A stretch of DNA of 64,000 bases from DAOTZR01 sp034432595 (GTDB taxonomy: Bacteria > Chloroflexota > Anaerolineae > B4-G1 > SLSP01): the NCBI GenBank assembly GCA_034432595.1, contig DAOUBT010000015.1:1-64000 (forward strand). Reading direction: 5' to 3'. The position numbers and the translations under genes were made by a program. The first letter of the stretch is position 1. Every line of letters starts with the position of its first letter. Under the pieces are notes generated by a model, which saw only the letters and a program-made list of their open reading frames with translations, had not been told where the DNA came from and made no database searches. Positions 51,777 to 60,653 of the stretch are shown piece by piece.

Positions 51777-52700
51777 ATGATTGAAATGGAGCATCTTACA
51801 AAACGCTATGATGACCTCCTCGCGGTGGACGACATCACGCTCACCGTGGCGGAGGGGGAAGTGCTGGCTTTGCTGGGGCCGAACGGCGCCGGCAAGACCA
51901 CCACGGTGCGGATGCTTTCCGCCATCCTTCAACCCACTTCCGGACGGGCGCGCGTGGCCGGGCTGGATGTGGTGGAACAGGCGCGCGAGGTGCGGCGATG
52001 GGTGGGGATGCTTACCGAGGCGCCGGGCCTTTACACCCGCATGACGGGCCGGGAATATCTGGAGTTCTTCGCGCAGATGTATGGCGTGCCCTCGGATGTG
52101 ACGCAGCAGCGCATCCGCGAACTGGCGGAGCGCTTCGAAATGAGCGATGCGCTTGACCGCCGCCTGGGCTACTATTCCAAGGGCATGGCGCAGAAAATCG
52201 CCCTCATCCGCACCTTAGTGCATGACCCCAAAGTGCTGTTGCTCGATGAGCCAACTTCGGCCATGGACCCGCAAAGCGCCCGTCTGGTGCGCAACACCAT
52301 CCTGGAGCTGCGCCGTGAAAAACGCACCATCATTGTCTGCACGCACAACCTGCCGGAGGCAGAGGAGCTGGCGGACCGTATTGCCATCATCCGCAAAGGG
52401 CGGATCATGACCCACGGCACGCTGTCCGAATTGAAGCGGCAACTCCTGGGCGCGCCCTTGATGGAGCTGCGCTGGCTCGCTCCACCGCATAACGGCGTGC
52501 TTGAGCGCATCCGTGCCCTGGTAGACGTGGAGCAGATTCGCGAAGATGGAATGCGCTACGTGGCTGACTATCCGGAAAAGGTCAATCCGCTCATCTTGCG
52601 CCATTTGCACGAGGCGGATGTACCCGTGTTGGCCTTGAGTGAGGTGCCGCGCAACCTGGAGGCGGTTTATCTGCGCGTGGTCGGGGAGGGGATGGCATGA
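51777..52700 (+). CDS. ABC transporter ATP-binding protein
   Basis: 307 residues. Walker A GPNGAGKTTT (about 35-44), signature YYSKGMAQKIAL, Walker B VLLLDEPTSAMDP and switch His in CTHNLPEAEEL. NatA-type ATPase for ABC-2 exporters. The start at ATG 51777 has GATGAGGTGG before it; an earlier in-frame codon is not supported. It overlaps the permease gene by ATGA. The substrate is unknown. Confidence 0.9.
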   Translation: MIEMEHLTKRYDDLLAVDDITLTVAEGEVLALLGPNGAGKTTTVRMLSAILQPTSGRARVAGLDVVEQAREVRRWVGMLTEAPGLYTRMTGREYLEFFAQMYGVPSDVTQQRIRELAERFEMSDALDRRLGYYSKGMAQKIALIRTLVHDPKVLLLDEPTSAMDPQSARLVRNTILELRREKRTIIVCTHNLPEAEELADRIAIIRKGRIMTHGTLSELKRQLLGAPLMELRWLAPPHNGVLERIRALVDVEQIREDGMRYVADYPEKVNPLILRHLHEADVPVLALSEVPRNLEAVYLRVVGEGMA

Positions 52701-54319
52701 GCACGATGACACAGCAGGTTCAGGATTGGCGCCGTGAATGGGCGCAGGTGTGGGTGCTGGCGCGGCGCGAAATCCGCGATAGTATGCGCGATTGGCGCAT
52801 TATGATTCCCATTTTTTCCCTGGTGCTGGTGTTTCCCATCCTGGGCAACATTGTGGCTGAACGCGGCATCACGTTCATCGGTCAGTACGGGGCCACGCTC
52901 ATCACCGAGCGCCTGCTGCCTTTCATCATTCTGGTGGTGGGCTTCTTCCCCAGCACCTTCTCGCTCATTATTGGATTAGAAACCTTCGCTGGCGAAAAGG
53001 AACGTCGCAGCCTGGAACCGCTGCTCTCCACCCCCTTAGCGGACGGGCAGCTCTACCTTGGGAAATTGATTGCCTCGACTTTCCTGCCCGTGTTGGCCAG
53101 CTATGTTGGGATGCTGGCTCACGTGTTGTTGACGGGCTTCCGCCTGGGCTGGTGGCCGCCGGTGGAGATTATGCTCATCGCCCTGGTGCTTTCGACGACG
53201 GAGGCGCTGGTCATGGTCACGGCGGCGGTCATCGTCTCAAGCCAATCTACAAGCGTGCGCGCGGCCAACCTGCTTGCGAGCTTCATCATCCTGCCGATGG
53301 CTTTCCTGGTGCAGTGGGAAGCGAGCCTGCTGCTCTTTGGCAATTACACCACGTTGTGGATGCTGGCGCTGTTCATGATCGTGCTCGATGCGTTGCTGGT
53401 CCGTTTGGGCACGCGCGTCTTCAACCGGGAACATCTCCTGGGGCGGGAGCTGGATAGCATTGACCTGCATAAAACGTGGGAAAACTTCCGGCAGGCGGTA
53501 TGGCCACGGCAAGGCCTGGGTTGGCTGTTAGTGCTGCTGCAATGGGAGCTGGTCCTGCTTTTCTGGCGCAATGCCGGCTGGCAGGCTGTTGGGGTGTTGT
53601 CGGTGCTTTCGCTGGTGGAGGGTCTGCTGGTGTTGACGTTGCGCCGTGTGCCCCTGACGTACCTTGACCCGCGCCCGCTGCTGCGCGAGGCTTATCGGGA
53701 TTTAGGGGCGCACCTGCGCGATATTCGCCTGGAGATTGCCCTGACCGTCCTGGTGATGCTGGTCGGCGGCGTCGTGGTGGGGCTGTGGGGCTTGCAGCGC
53801 TTCCCGCTTCCGCCCAATGTGATGTCGCTCGCGCCCTATCAAGATTTTGAGAACCTCGGCGAGGCCGTGGTGCAGACGGGGCTGTTGGAGGCGTTCAGCG
53901 GCTGGGCGATTTGGGTTAACAATGTGCGCTCGCTCTTCGCCGCGGCGTTTTTGGGCGCTTTCAGCATGGGCATCATCGCGCAATTGATGCTGCTCGCGCC
54001 GATTGCCATCATCGTGTACCTGGTGCCGCAGGTGAGCATCCTGGGCCTCAATCCGTGGGCCTTCTTTGCGGTGACGGTGTTGCCGCACGGCGTATTGGAG
54101 CTACCTCTGGCCGTTATCGCTACCGCGCAGGCGCTGCGGATGGGGGCGATTTTGTTGCGTGAGCCGGCGCGCGGCGGCGGTCTGAGCGGCATGGTGGTGG
54201 AGACGGGGCGCTTTGTGCGCCTGATGGTGCTCTTGGTGATTCCGCTCCTGCTGGTGGCGGCCTATATCGAAGCGCTCATCACGCCGCACCTGGTCATGCG
54301 CTATCTGTTTGGTGGGTAG
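52697..54319 (+). CDS. ABC-2 permease fused to a SpoIIM-like domain
   Basis: 540 residues with about 12 hydrophobic segments. Residues 20-310 are an ABC-2/NatB-like permease (ARREIRDSMRDWRIM, GLETFAGEKERRSLEPLLSTPLA). The last 180 residues resemble SpoIIM/DUF95: NNVRSLFAAAFLGAFSMGI, LNPWAFFAVTVLPHGVLELPLAVIATAQALRMG (in part). SpoIIM proteins of sporulating bacteria take part in engulfment, but free-standing relatives are common in non-sporulating bacteria and often lie near ABC genes. A fusion of the two in one chain is less common. Partner of the ATPase directly upstream. Confidence 0.78.
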   Translation: MSTMTQQVQDWRREWAQVWVLARREIRDSMRDWRIMIPIFSLVLVFPILGNIVAERGITFIGQYGATLITERLLPFIILVVGFFPSTFSLIIGLETFAGEKERRSLEPLLSTPLADGQLYLGKLIASTFLPVLASYVGMLAHVLLTGFRLGWWPPVEIMLIALVLSTTEALVMVTAAVIVSSQSTSVRAANLLASFIILPMAFLVQWEASLLLFGNYTTLWMLALFMIVLDALLVRLGTRVFNREHLLGRELDSIDLHKTWENFRQAVWPRQGLGWLLVLLQWELVLLFWRNAGWQAVGVLSVLSLVEGLLVLTLRRVPLTYLDPRPLLREAYRDLGAHLRDIRLEIALTVLVMLVGGVVVGLWGLQRFPLPPNVMSLAPYQDFENLGEAVVQTGLLEAFSGWAIWVNNVRSLFAAAFLGAFSMGIIAQLMLLAPIAIIVYLVPQVSILGLNPWAFFAVTVLPHGVLELPLAVIATAQALRMGAILLREPARGGGLSGMVVETGRFVRLMVLLVIPLLLVAAYIEALITPHLVMRYLFGG

Positions 54320-54368
54320 TCCTTCATCAGGTTAACGGCTTAGCCGCTCATATCGAAAGAGCAGACAA

Positions 54369-54405
54369 GGGTGGACGAAGGCATTGTCTTCGTCCGCCCT
54401 TTTTT
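54369..54405 (+). terminator. Palindromic repeat copy F acting as terminator
   Basis: Arms GGGTGGACGAAGGCA (54369-54383) and TGTCTTCGTCCGCCC (54385-54399) around one T, with wobble pairs, then T6 (54400-54405), 50 bases after the permease stop codon. A degenerate tail follows (GGTTGAAATCA near 54487, GACGGTTGAACTTGTGCCAG near 54507, CTGTCCTGCTGCTGGAGG near 54612). The 380-base space 54320-54699 holds no recognised gene. Confidence 0.85.
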
Positions 54406-54648
54406 AGCCCCAGAAAGAGACTTTGGCCTGACTGGACCGGCGCTTTCAGTTCCGGGCACCTGTGTCCATCCCCAGCCCATCCCAAGGGGTTGAAATCACC
54501 TGGGCTGACGGTTGAACTTGTGCCAGTTCCCTGCGGGCATCCAAGGCTTACGCAGTTGCAACCTGAGCAGGCGCAAGTCCGGTTGCAAATCCTCGGCGGT
54601 GATTTCAATCGCTGTCCTGCTGCTGGAGGCAAGCCGTTACTTCAGAAT

Positions 54649-54680
54649 GTAGCCCAGGTTTCATCCTGGGCTACGTTTTG
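54649..54680. terminator. Perfect hairpin between converging genes
   Basis: GTAGCCCAGG (54649-54658) and CCTGGGCTAC (54665-54674) with a 6-base loop, then GTTTTG. It lies 20 bases downstream of the nnrDE stop and 345 bases after the permease stop, and could end transcription from either side. Confidence 0.6.
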
Positions 54681-54699
54681 TTCTGCGCTATGGAGATGG

Positions 54700-56355
54700 C
54701 TACCCCCGCACCCGCCTGATAGCTTCCGGCAGAGCGCGTAACACATCCCCCGCTGTCATGCCCACTTCGCCGACCTGTTGCCGCGCAATTTCTCCCGCCA
54801 GGGCGTGCAGATAAGCGCCCGCGCTGGCAGCTTCAAAAGCGCCCAGCCGCTGCGCGCGCAGGCCCGTGATGAGGCCCGCCAGGACATCCCCCGTCCCACC
54901 TTTGGCCAGGCCTGCGTTGGCAAAGGGGATCAGCGTGGCCGACCCCTCCGGCGCGGCGACAACGGTAAAGGCGCCCTTGAGCACGACTACCAGGTTCAAC
55001 GCCCGTGCGACCTCTAACGCAATATCCACGCGCTTACTTTGCACCTCGGCTACCGTTTTGCCCGTCAACCGCGCCATTTCGCCCGGATGGGGTGTGATGA
55101 TGGTGCGCGGCGGGAGCAGCTTCGGCCAGTTCGCGATTTTGCTCAGGATGTTCAAGCCGTCCGCATCCACAATGAGAGGGGGAAAGGCGCGGGGTTCTCC
55201 CACGCTCCAGGTTTCGACCGGCTGCAAAAGGCCCGTGCCGCGCTTCTCGCGCTTCAAGCCCAGCAGGGACCGCATGAAGGCCTGTGTCTCCGTGCTTTGC
55301 CCTAATCCCGGCCCAATCAGCAGCGCGCGGTAAGCCTCGAACTGTTCCACGAGTTGCGGCACACCGTCCGCGTTGAAAGCTCCTTCCGTGTGGGGAAGGG
55401 GCAGCGCCGTCGCCTCCGGCGCGGCGGCGATAACCGCTCCTTGCAGGGAGGCGGGCAGCGCCACCGTCACCAGGCCGACCCCGCTGCGTAAAGCGGCCTG
55501 CGTCGCCAAAAGCGCCGCGCCTGTGTACGCTGCCGAGCCGACCACCAGCAGGGCGCTGCCAAATGTCCCTTTGTGCGCATCGGCGGGACGGGCAGGTAAC
55601 CAGGCGCGCACCTGTTCGGCGGTGAGCACATCCACCCCTTCTTGACGTGGCCAGCATTCGGCGGGGATGCCAATGTCCGCGACCATCAATTCGCCCACCA
55701 CGGCGGCGGCAGGGAAGCGCAAATGTCCCCACTTCGGCGCGGCGAACGTCACGGTGAGATGCGCTGTGAGCACCAGGGGATCCAACGCGCCGGTGTTGAA
55801 ATCCATGCCGGTCGGCCCGTCTACAGCTAAAATGAAGGGCCGCGTGGATGGAACGGGACGGGTGCTCGAAAGTGACGTGAGCGGCGAGGTCTGCGCGCTG
55901 CTTAAAGCCCGCCGCACCCCGTGCAGAATATCCGCAATGGCGCCGCGCAGGGGTAACTGCGCGCCTGTACCAAGGAGCGCATCTATCAACACGTCGCTGC
56001 GGTTTATCAGGCGTGTCAATTCCGGCTTGTCGGCATCCGGCTCGGCCAACACCATCGTCACCCCGCTTTCCACGGCACGCTGATAGACGGTATCCTCATC
56101 GCTGCGTGGATGGGAGAGATACGCGGTGACCTTCGCGCCGGCCTGTGCCAGATAGCGCGCCGCCACCAGCCCATCGCCACCGTTGTTGCCCGGTCCGACC
56201 AGCACCAGCACCGTGCGCTCACGCAGCGACATTCGCTCCAGCAGGACGCGCGCCACGCTCTGACCGGCCAGCTCCATCATGCGCGCAAAGCTGTGTCCAA
56301 TGGCATTCGCCTGCGCTTCCATCGCCCGCATCTCATCCACATTGACAACGCGCAT
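54700..56355 (-). CDS. Bifunctional NAD(P)H-hydrate epimerase/dehydratase
   Basis: 551 residues, a fusion of two repair enzymes for hydrated NAD(P)H. Residues about 1-225: epimerase (YjeF N-terminal) with LVLVGPGNNGGDGLVAARYL and AVDGPTGMDFNTG. Residues about 240-545: ADP-dependent dehydratase (YjeF C-terminal) with HKGTFGSALLVVGSAAYTGAALLA (in part), IGPGLGQ, ITPHPGEMARLTG, and the Gly-rich site NAGLAKGGTGDVLAGLI. AAAGGAGGGAG precedes the ATG. It is the last gene of a minus-strand trio (mogA, ProRS-like, this gene), with 12 bases to the gene in front. Confidence 0.93.
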   Translation of the reverse strand: MRVVNVDEMRAMEAQANAIGHSFARMMELAGQSVARVLLERMSLRERTVLVLVGPGNNGGDGLVAARYLAQAGAKVTAYLSHPRSDEDTVYQRAVESGVTMVLAEPDADKPELTRLINRSDVLIDALLGTGAQLPLRGAIADILHGVRRALSSAQTSPLTSLSSTRPVPSTRPFILAVDGPTGMDFNTGALDPLVLTAHLTVTFAAPKWGHLRFPAAAVVGELMVADIGIPAECWPRQEGVDVLTAEQVRAWLPARPADAHKGTFGSALLVVGSAAYTGAALLATQAALRSGVGLVTVALPASLQGAVIAAAPEATALPLPHTEGAFNADGVPQLVEQFEAYRALLIGPGLGQSTETQAFMRSLLGLKREKRGTGLLQPVETWSVGEPRAFPPLIVDADGLNILSKIANWPKLLPPRTIITPHPGEMARLTGKTVAEVQSKRVDIALEVARALNLVVVLKGAFTVVAAPEGSATLIPFANAGLAKGGTGDVLAGLITGLRAQRLGAFEAASAGAYLHALAGEIARQQVGEVGMTAGDVLRALPEAIRRVRG

Positions 56356-56367
56356 GGTCTCCCTCCT

Positions 56368-57972
56368 TTATGCCACCCAGGGAACAACGGTCGCATCTAA
56401 CGACCTGTGCAGCCTGTCCAACTCCTGCAACACGTGGGGCAAGAGCGCGTCCACGGGGACCCGTGCGCCCTGCTCCTGTCCGCGGTGCTTGACCTCCACG
56501 CCGCCTGCTTTGAGCGCGCGTTCGCTCACCGTCACACGCAGCGGCATTCCCAGCAGGTCCGCATCCGTGAATTTTACCCCCGCACTTTCGGGGCGGTCAT
56601 CGAGCAACACCGGAATACCCGCCTGCTTCAGGCGCGCGTACACCTGCGCGGCCTGCACGTCCACCTCGCTGCTGCCCTTGCCCGGCAACACCACGACATG
56701 CACCGCATACGGCGCCACGCTCACCGGCCAGCGCAGGCCCTGCTCATCATGATGCGCGTCCGCCAGGGCCACCGCCCAGGTCGCCACATCCACGTCCCAA
56801 AGCGCTGCGTGCCAGGGTTGCATCCGTCCATCCTGATCCTGATATTGGGCCGGTTGCGCGCCGCAGTGACAGGCGCGCAGCAGGCGCAGGCCCGGATGGG
56901 CCTCCAGCGCTGCGCCGCACTCCGGACAGGCATCGCCCGCGTGGACGAGGCTCACATCCGCCACCACATCCGCCTGAAAATCGCTGCCGTAGGTCACGTT
57001 GATGAAGTGATACCCGGCCTCATTCGCTCCGGCGACCAGGTTGGGCGCGTGAGGGATGAGGTCATCCACCACCACCAGCGCCCCGCGCACGCCGATGGGC
57101 GAAGCATAGCCGGGTTCGGCTCCGCAGGCGCGGATTTCGTCCTCCGTGGCCGGGCGCAGCGCGTGCGCCCCCGTCACCTGCTGGACCTTGGCCAGGTTCA
57201 CCTCGCCATCGCCGCGGATGACGACGAAGACCAGGCGCTCCATGGTTGGCCAGCTCCCCATCAACAGCAGCGCCTTGGCCGTGCGCTCCGGTGGGATGCC
57301 CAGAAACGCGCACAGATCCGCGATGGTGCTTGCGCCGGGCGTCGCCACCTTCTGCAGGGGACGCGGCACCTCATCCGCGGGGCGGGGTTTGCGCGTGCGC
57401 GCGGCGTGTTGTGCGGCGCGGTAGCCGCAACGCGGACAGACCAGCGCCGTCATCTCGCCATGGGGCAGCGGCGCGAAGAAGCTCAGCCCCGTCAGCTCCC
57501 GCACAGCGACGGGGGTGAGGCCGCAGCGTTGCGCCGTTTCAAACAAAGTGCCGTTCAACGTGTCCCATAACGCCTCCAGCCCCGCCGCGTCGGCGCTCAA
57601 GGCGGCCAGCGAAAGGCGCGTTCCGTCCCCCGCATCGTACACAATGGCGGGCAAGTTTTTATAGGATTGGATATGCTGCCGCCCAATCTCCTGCAACGCC
57701 GTCAGCATGGGTGGCGCGCCTTCTTCATCGCCCAGGGACGGGCCGCGCGGCCGCACGTTAAAGGTCACGGCCTGTCCCCGCTGCTGCTCAAGCTGCGCAT
57801 CGAGGCGGGCTTTGATCTGTTGCAGCAGTCGCTGTCCCATGGGCAACCAGGCCAGGCTTCCGTTGCTCAGGCGCTGCACATATCCGGCGCGGATGAGCCA
57901 GGCCAGCCCCGCCGGATGCACGTCCTCCGGCAGAGCGCGTAACCGCATCCCCAAAACCTGACCCAGACGCAT
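56368..57972 (-). CDS. Prolyl-tRNA synthetase-like protein with a lost active site and intact editing domain
   Basis: 534 residues aligning along its length with bacterial prolyl-tRNA synthetase (alignment from memory with E. coli ProRS). The start (RRLSNG..LAWLPMGQRLL) and the anticodon-binding end (RWPVSVAPYAVHVV, IPVLLDDRPESAGVKFTDADLLGMPL) are clear. The inserted editing domain (about 205-345) keeps TAKALLL with its Lys and SPIGVRGALVVVDD. But class II motif 2 (TKFRDE-RPRFG) is replaced by a shorter VYDAGDGTRLSLAAL, the GPTHEE loop is gone (GAPPMLTALQEI), and motif 3 GIGVSR reads DVDVATW. So aminoacylation is unlikely, and a trans-editing role for mischarged tRNA-Pro is plausible. AAGGAGAA precedes ATG 57972. 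A true ProRS must lie elsewhere. Confidence 0.8.
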   Translation of the reverse strand: MRLGQVLGMRLRALPEDVHPAGLAWLIRAGYVQRLSNGSLAWLPMGQRLLQQIKARLDAQLEQQRGQAVTFNVRPRGPSLGDEEGAPPMLTALQEIGRQHIQSYKNLPAIVYDAGDGTRLSLAALSADAAGLEALWDTLNGTLFETAQRCGLTPVAVRELTGLSFFAPLPHGEMTALVCPRCGYRAAQHAARTRKPRPADEVPRPLQKVATPGASTIADLCAFLGIPPERTAKALLLMGSWPTMERLVFVVIRGDGEVNLAKVQQVTGAHALRPATEDEIRACGAEPGYASPIGVRGALVVVDDLIPHAPNLVAGANEAGYHFINVTYGSDFQADVVADVSLVHAGDACPECGAALEAHPGLRLLRACHCGAQPAQYQDQDGRMQPWHAALWDVDVATWAVALADAHHDEQGLRWPVSVAPYAVHVVVLPGKGSSEVDVQAAQVYARLKQAGIPVLLDDRPESAGVKFTDADLLGMPLRVTVSERALKAGGVEVKHRGQEQGARVPVDALLPHVLQELDRLHRSLDATVVPWVA

Positions 57973-57999
57973 GGCGTTCTCCTTGCCGGGTGAAGGCAG

Positions 58000-58527
58000 C
58001 TACACGGTGCGCGTGTTGGGGTGGAGATGGCCTGCCTCGGCGTTGGGGTCGGAGCGGAGCAGGGCCACGGCGTGGGGCAGCGCGGGCAGGATGACGCGCA
58101 GGTTCTCGACCGCGCCCTTGGGGCTGCCGGGCAGGTTGACGATGAGGGTTTTGCCGCGGATGCCGCACACGGCGCGCGAGAGCATCCCGTGCGGGCTGAT
58201 GGCGATGGACGCGGCGCGCATCGCCTCGGCCAGGCCGGGCGCCTCGCGCTCGATCACGTCGCGCGTCGCTTCCGGCGTCACATCCAGGGGTGAAAAGCCG
58301 GTGCCGCCGGTGGTGAGGATCACATCCACCTCGTCGCTGTCGGCCCAGGCGCGCAACTGTTCAGCAATGGCGGCGCGGTCATCGGGCAGCACGCGGTAAG
58401 CGCTGATTTCGACCTCGTCAAAGGCCTGCCTCAAAGCTTCTTGCAGGACCTGTCCGCTCCGGTCCTCGTAGATACCGGCTGCAGCGCGATTACTCGCGGT
58501 GAGGATAGCAAAACGTAGCGTCGTCAT
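58000..58527 (-). CDS. mogA: Molybdopterin adenylyltransferase (MogA/MoaB type)
   Basis: 175 residues. It adenylates molybdopterin before metal insertion. Evidence: RFAILTASNRAAAG, VILTTGGTGFSPLDVTPEAT (catalytic loop), and GKTLIVNLPGSPKGAVENL. ACAGGAGGTGG precedes ATG 58527. MogA and MoaB cannot be separated from sequence alone. It heads the minus-strand trio. Other molybdenum cofactor genes are not in the window. Confidence 0.88.
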   Translation of the reverse strand: MTTLRFAILTASNRAAAGIYEDRSGQVLQEALRQAFDEVEISAYRVLPDDRAAIAEQLRAWADSDEVDVILTTGGTGFSPLDVTPEATRDVIEREAPGLAEAMRAASIAISPHGMLSRAVCGIRGKTLIVNLPGSPKGAVENLRVILPALPHAVALLRSDPNAEAGHLHPNTRTV

Positions 58528-58551
58528 GACCACCTCCTGTGGTGTACTCGT

Positions 58552-58660
58552 CCCATCATCCAACTTTCTGCTTTCAGCTTCCAATATCCAGCTTCAAGCT
58601 TTCAGTAACCAGCTCCGCTTTCAGCTTACGCCTTCCGCAACCAGCTTCCAGTTTCCAATA
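58552..58660 (-). repeat. Short degenerate repeats upstream of mogA
   Basis: Repeated CAGCTTCCA / CAGCTTTCAG-like units, on the other strand matching the GAAGCTGGAT units at 20306-20356. Both lie beside a copy of the composite element, so the units may belong to it. Confidence 0.5.
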
Positions 58661-58702
58661 TTCAGTGCAACTGCTTCCCATCAGCACCAGTAGCCAGAGC
58701 AA

Positions 58703-58807
58703 TCACCGCTGGCGCGATTTTAACCGCAGGTTTAGCCAGGGTATCCGATGATTTCAACACCCTTGGGGTTGGCCTGGGGTGGGCTAAGGCATTGCCTTCG
58801 TCCACCC
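58703..58807 (-). repeat. Dispersed composite repeat, copy G (reverse orientation)
   Basis: Palindrome 58777-58807 with arms GGGTGGGCTAAGGCA and TGCCTTCGTCCACCC; read on the minus strand it is followed by the tail TTGAAATCATCGGATACCC and GCGGTTAAAATCGCGCCAG (58703-58760), nearly identical to copies B and C. It lies in the 291-base space between murJ and mogA. Confidence 0.85.
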
Positions 58808-58818
58808 TTACCCCTTCC

Positions 58819-60372
58819 TCATCCTCGCCGGAGCGCCATCTGCAGGGCCTCTTTCAGCTCGCGGATACCCAGCAGCGTGGCGAAAAGCGCATAACTGACG
58901 ACCCCCAGGACCAGGCCGAGCACAGTCTGTACCAGCGCGCCGCCAGGTCCGTAACGCAACCCCAGGATGATGACGACGCCCATCAAAACCGAGGCCAGGG
59001 TAGCGCGCGAGGTCAGCCACGCCATGCCGCGCCAATCCAACCCCGGCACGCTGCGCTCGATGCGCGCCAGCAGGACTCCCATTTCCACCAGCGCGGCCAC
59101 CGCGTTGGCCAGGGCCAGACCGCCGTAGGCCGGCCATCCCGCGCCCGTGAAAACCGCGGGCAAGGTAAGCCCCAGGGCGACGTTGACCGCCACCGCAATG
59201 CCAGCAGCCCAGGCCGGAGTCCAGGTATCTTGCCGCGCATAGAAAGCGCGCGCCAGAATTTCAATAGCTGCGTGGCCGATGAGGCCCAGGGCAAGCCAGC
59301 TCATGCTCCAGTTCACCGCCGCTGTGGACGCCGCGTCGAACTCACCGCGTTGCAACAACACGGCGATGATCGGGCGTCCCAGCACGATTAAGCCCGCCGT
59401 CGCGGGGAATGTGAGCACGATAATCATGCGGAGCATGGCGCTGAGCGTCTGCCCCAGGCCCTTCAAGTCGTTGCGCGCGGCCTGTTCCGAGAAGGTGGGG
59501 AAGACGGCCACGCCCACCGCCTGCGCCAGAATGCCTTGAGGTAACATCACAAGATTCCAGGCATAGTTGAGCGCCGAAACCGCACCCTCGCCAAGACGAG
59601 CCGCCAGATTGTTGGTGATGACGAAATTCAATTGCACCGCAGCGATACCCAGCACGCGCGGCCCCATCAGACGCACCACTTCGCGTACCCCGTTATCCCC
59701 CCGTCCCAGGGTCAGCGCGTAGCGGGGGTGGTAGTGGATAAGGGCCAGCGCCTGCATCAATAAGTGGGCCAGCGCTCCCACGTCCATCATGATCGCCGCG
59801 GCCATGATACCGATGGGCTTCAGGCCGCCCCAAACCGCGCCGGCAATCAGGGCCAGGTTGTACACGCTCGGCGCCAGGGCCGGGATGAGGAAACTCTGAT
59901 AGGCGTTGAGGGCGCCCATCAGCACCCCGCTCAGGCTAAAGATGAGGACGGAAAGGAGCATCACCTGCATCAAGCGAGCGGTGAGGGCCTGCATCGCAGC
60001 GGTCGCGCCGGGCGCCACCACATGCACGCTCAACCAGGGCGCGGCAAGCGCCGTCAGGGCAGTGATGGGAATCAGGACGATCATCAGCCAGGTCATGATG
60101 GCGGAGGCCAGACGCCAGGCCGCTTCCTCATCGCCGTGGGTCAGGCGTGCGCTAAAAAGTGGGATGAAAGCCGATCCCAGGGCGCCACCTGAGATGACCA
60201 TGAACAGCATCTCCGGGATGCGGGCCGCCGCGACGTAAGCATCCATCTCCAGGCTCAGGCCGAAATAATGCCCAAAGATGGCCTGTCGCACCAACCCCAG
60301 CACCCGGCTCAAGGCAAAAGCGACCATCACAATGAAGGCCGCACGGGTTACATGACGTTGTGTCTTATCCAT
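58819..60372 (-). CDS. murJ: Lipid II flippase MurJ
   Basis: 517 residues, about 14 hydrophobic segments, MviN/MurJ family of the MOP superfamily. It moves lipid II across the membrane. Evidence: FALSRVLGLVRQAIFGHYFG, MDAYVAAARIPEMLFMVISGGALGSAFIPLFS (in part), MGALNAYQSFLIPALAPSVYNL. The murein genes of the dcw cluster lie about 9 kb upstream, so this is a separate unit. ATG 60372 has TATAAT only 8 bases before it and no clear ribosome binding site. Confidence 0.92.
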   Translation of the reverse strand: MDKTQRHVTRAAFIVMVAFALSRVLGLVRQAIFGHYFGLSLEMDAYVAAARIPEMLFMVISGGALGSAFIPLFSARLTHGDEEAAWRLASAIMTWLMIVLIPITALTALAAPWLSVHVVAPGATAAMQALTARLMQVMLLSVLIFSLSGVLMGALNAYQSFLIPALAPSVYNLALIAGAVWGGLKPIGIMAAAIMMDVGALAHLLMQALALIHYHPRYALTLGRGDNGVREVVRLMGPRVLGIAAVQLNFVITNNLAARLGEGAVSALNYAWNLVMLPQGILAQAVGVAVFPTFSEQAARNDLKGLGQTLSAMLRMIIVLTFPATAGLIVLGRPIIAVLLQRGEFDAASTAAVNWSMSWLALGLIGHAAIEILARAFYARQDTWTPAWAAGIAVAVNVALGLTLPAVFTGAGWPAYGGLALANAVAALVEMGVLLARIERSVPGLDWRGMAWLTSRATLASVLMGVVIILGLRYGPGGALVQTVLGLVLGVVSYALFATLLGIRELKEALQMALRRG

Positions 60373-60380
60373 GGTGTGAA

Positions 60381-60386
60381 ATTATA
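60381..60386 (-). promoter_or_regulatory. -10 element of murJ, possibly giving a leaderless message
   Basis: TATAAT on the minus strand at 60386-60381, 8 bases from the ATG at 60372. Transcription would begin within a base or two of the start codon. No convincing -35 is seen. Confidence 0.35.
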
Positions 60387-60653
60387 CCTTAGTTTTTGCG
60401 AAGTGCGTCCCGGCTTTACGGTGCGAAAAAACCTCAGCCGACGTTTGATGACGCGCGGACGCTCCTGCTCGCTACTACGCTGCAAGAATCTTCAGGCGGC
60501 CATCAGACTGGAAGCCGCTGGAGACGGTTTGAATGGCTGCTCTTGTGATGGATGTGGAAATAGGACAGAAATCCTATTTTTCTCACTCATTTTCAGTCTG
60601 TTTTGGCCACTTTGTAATGGAATTTGTAACATTTTTTTGTTATTCTACAGATA

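Noticed and set aside
56407..57570. Plus-strand open frame of 387 codons opposite the ProRS-like gene
   Set aside because: His/Arg-rich shadow; the minus-strand frame has full-length similarity and a ribosome binding site.
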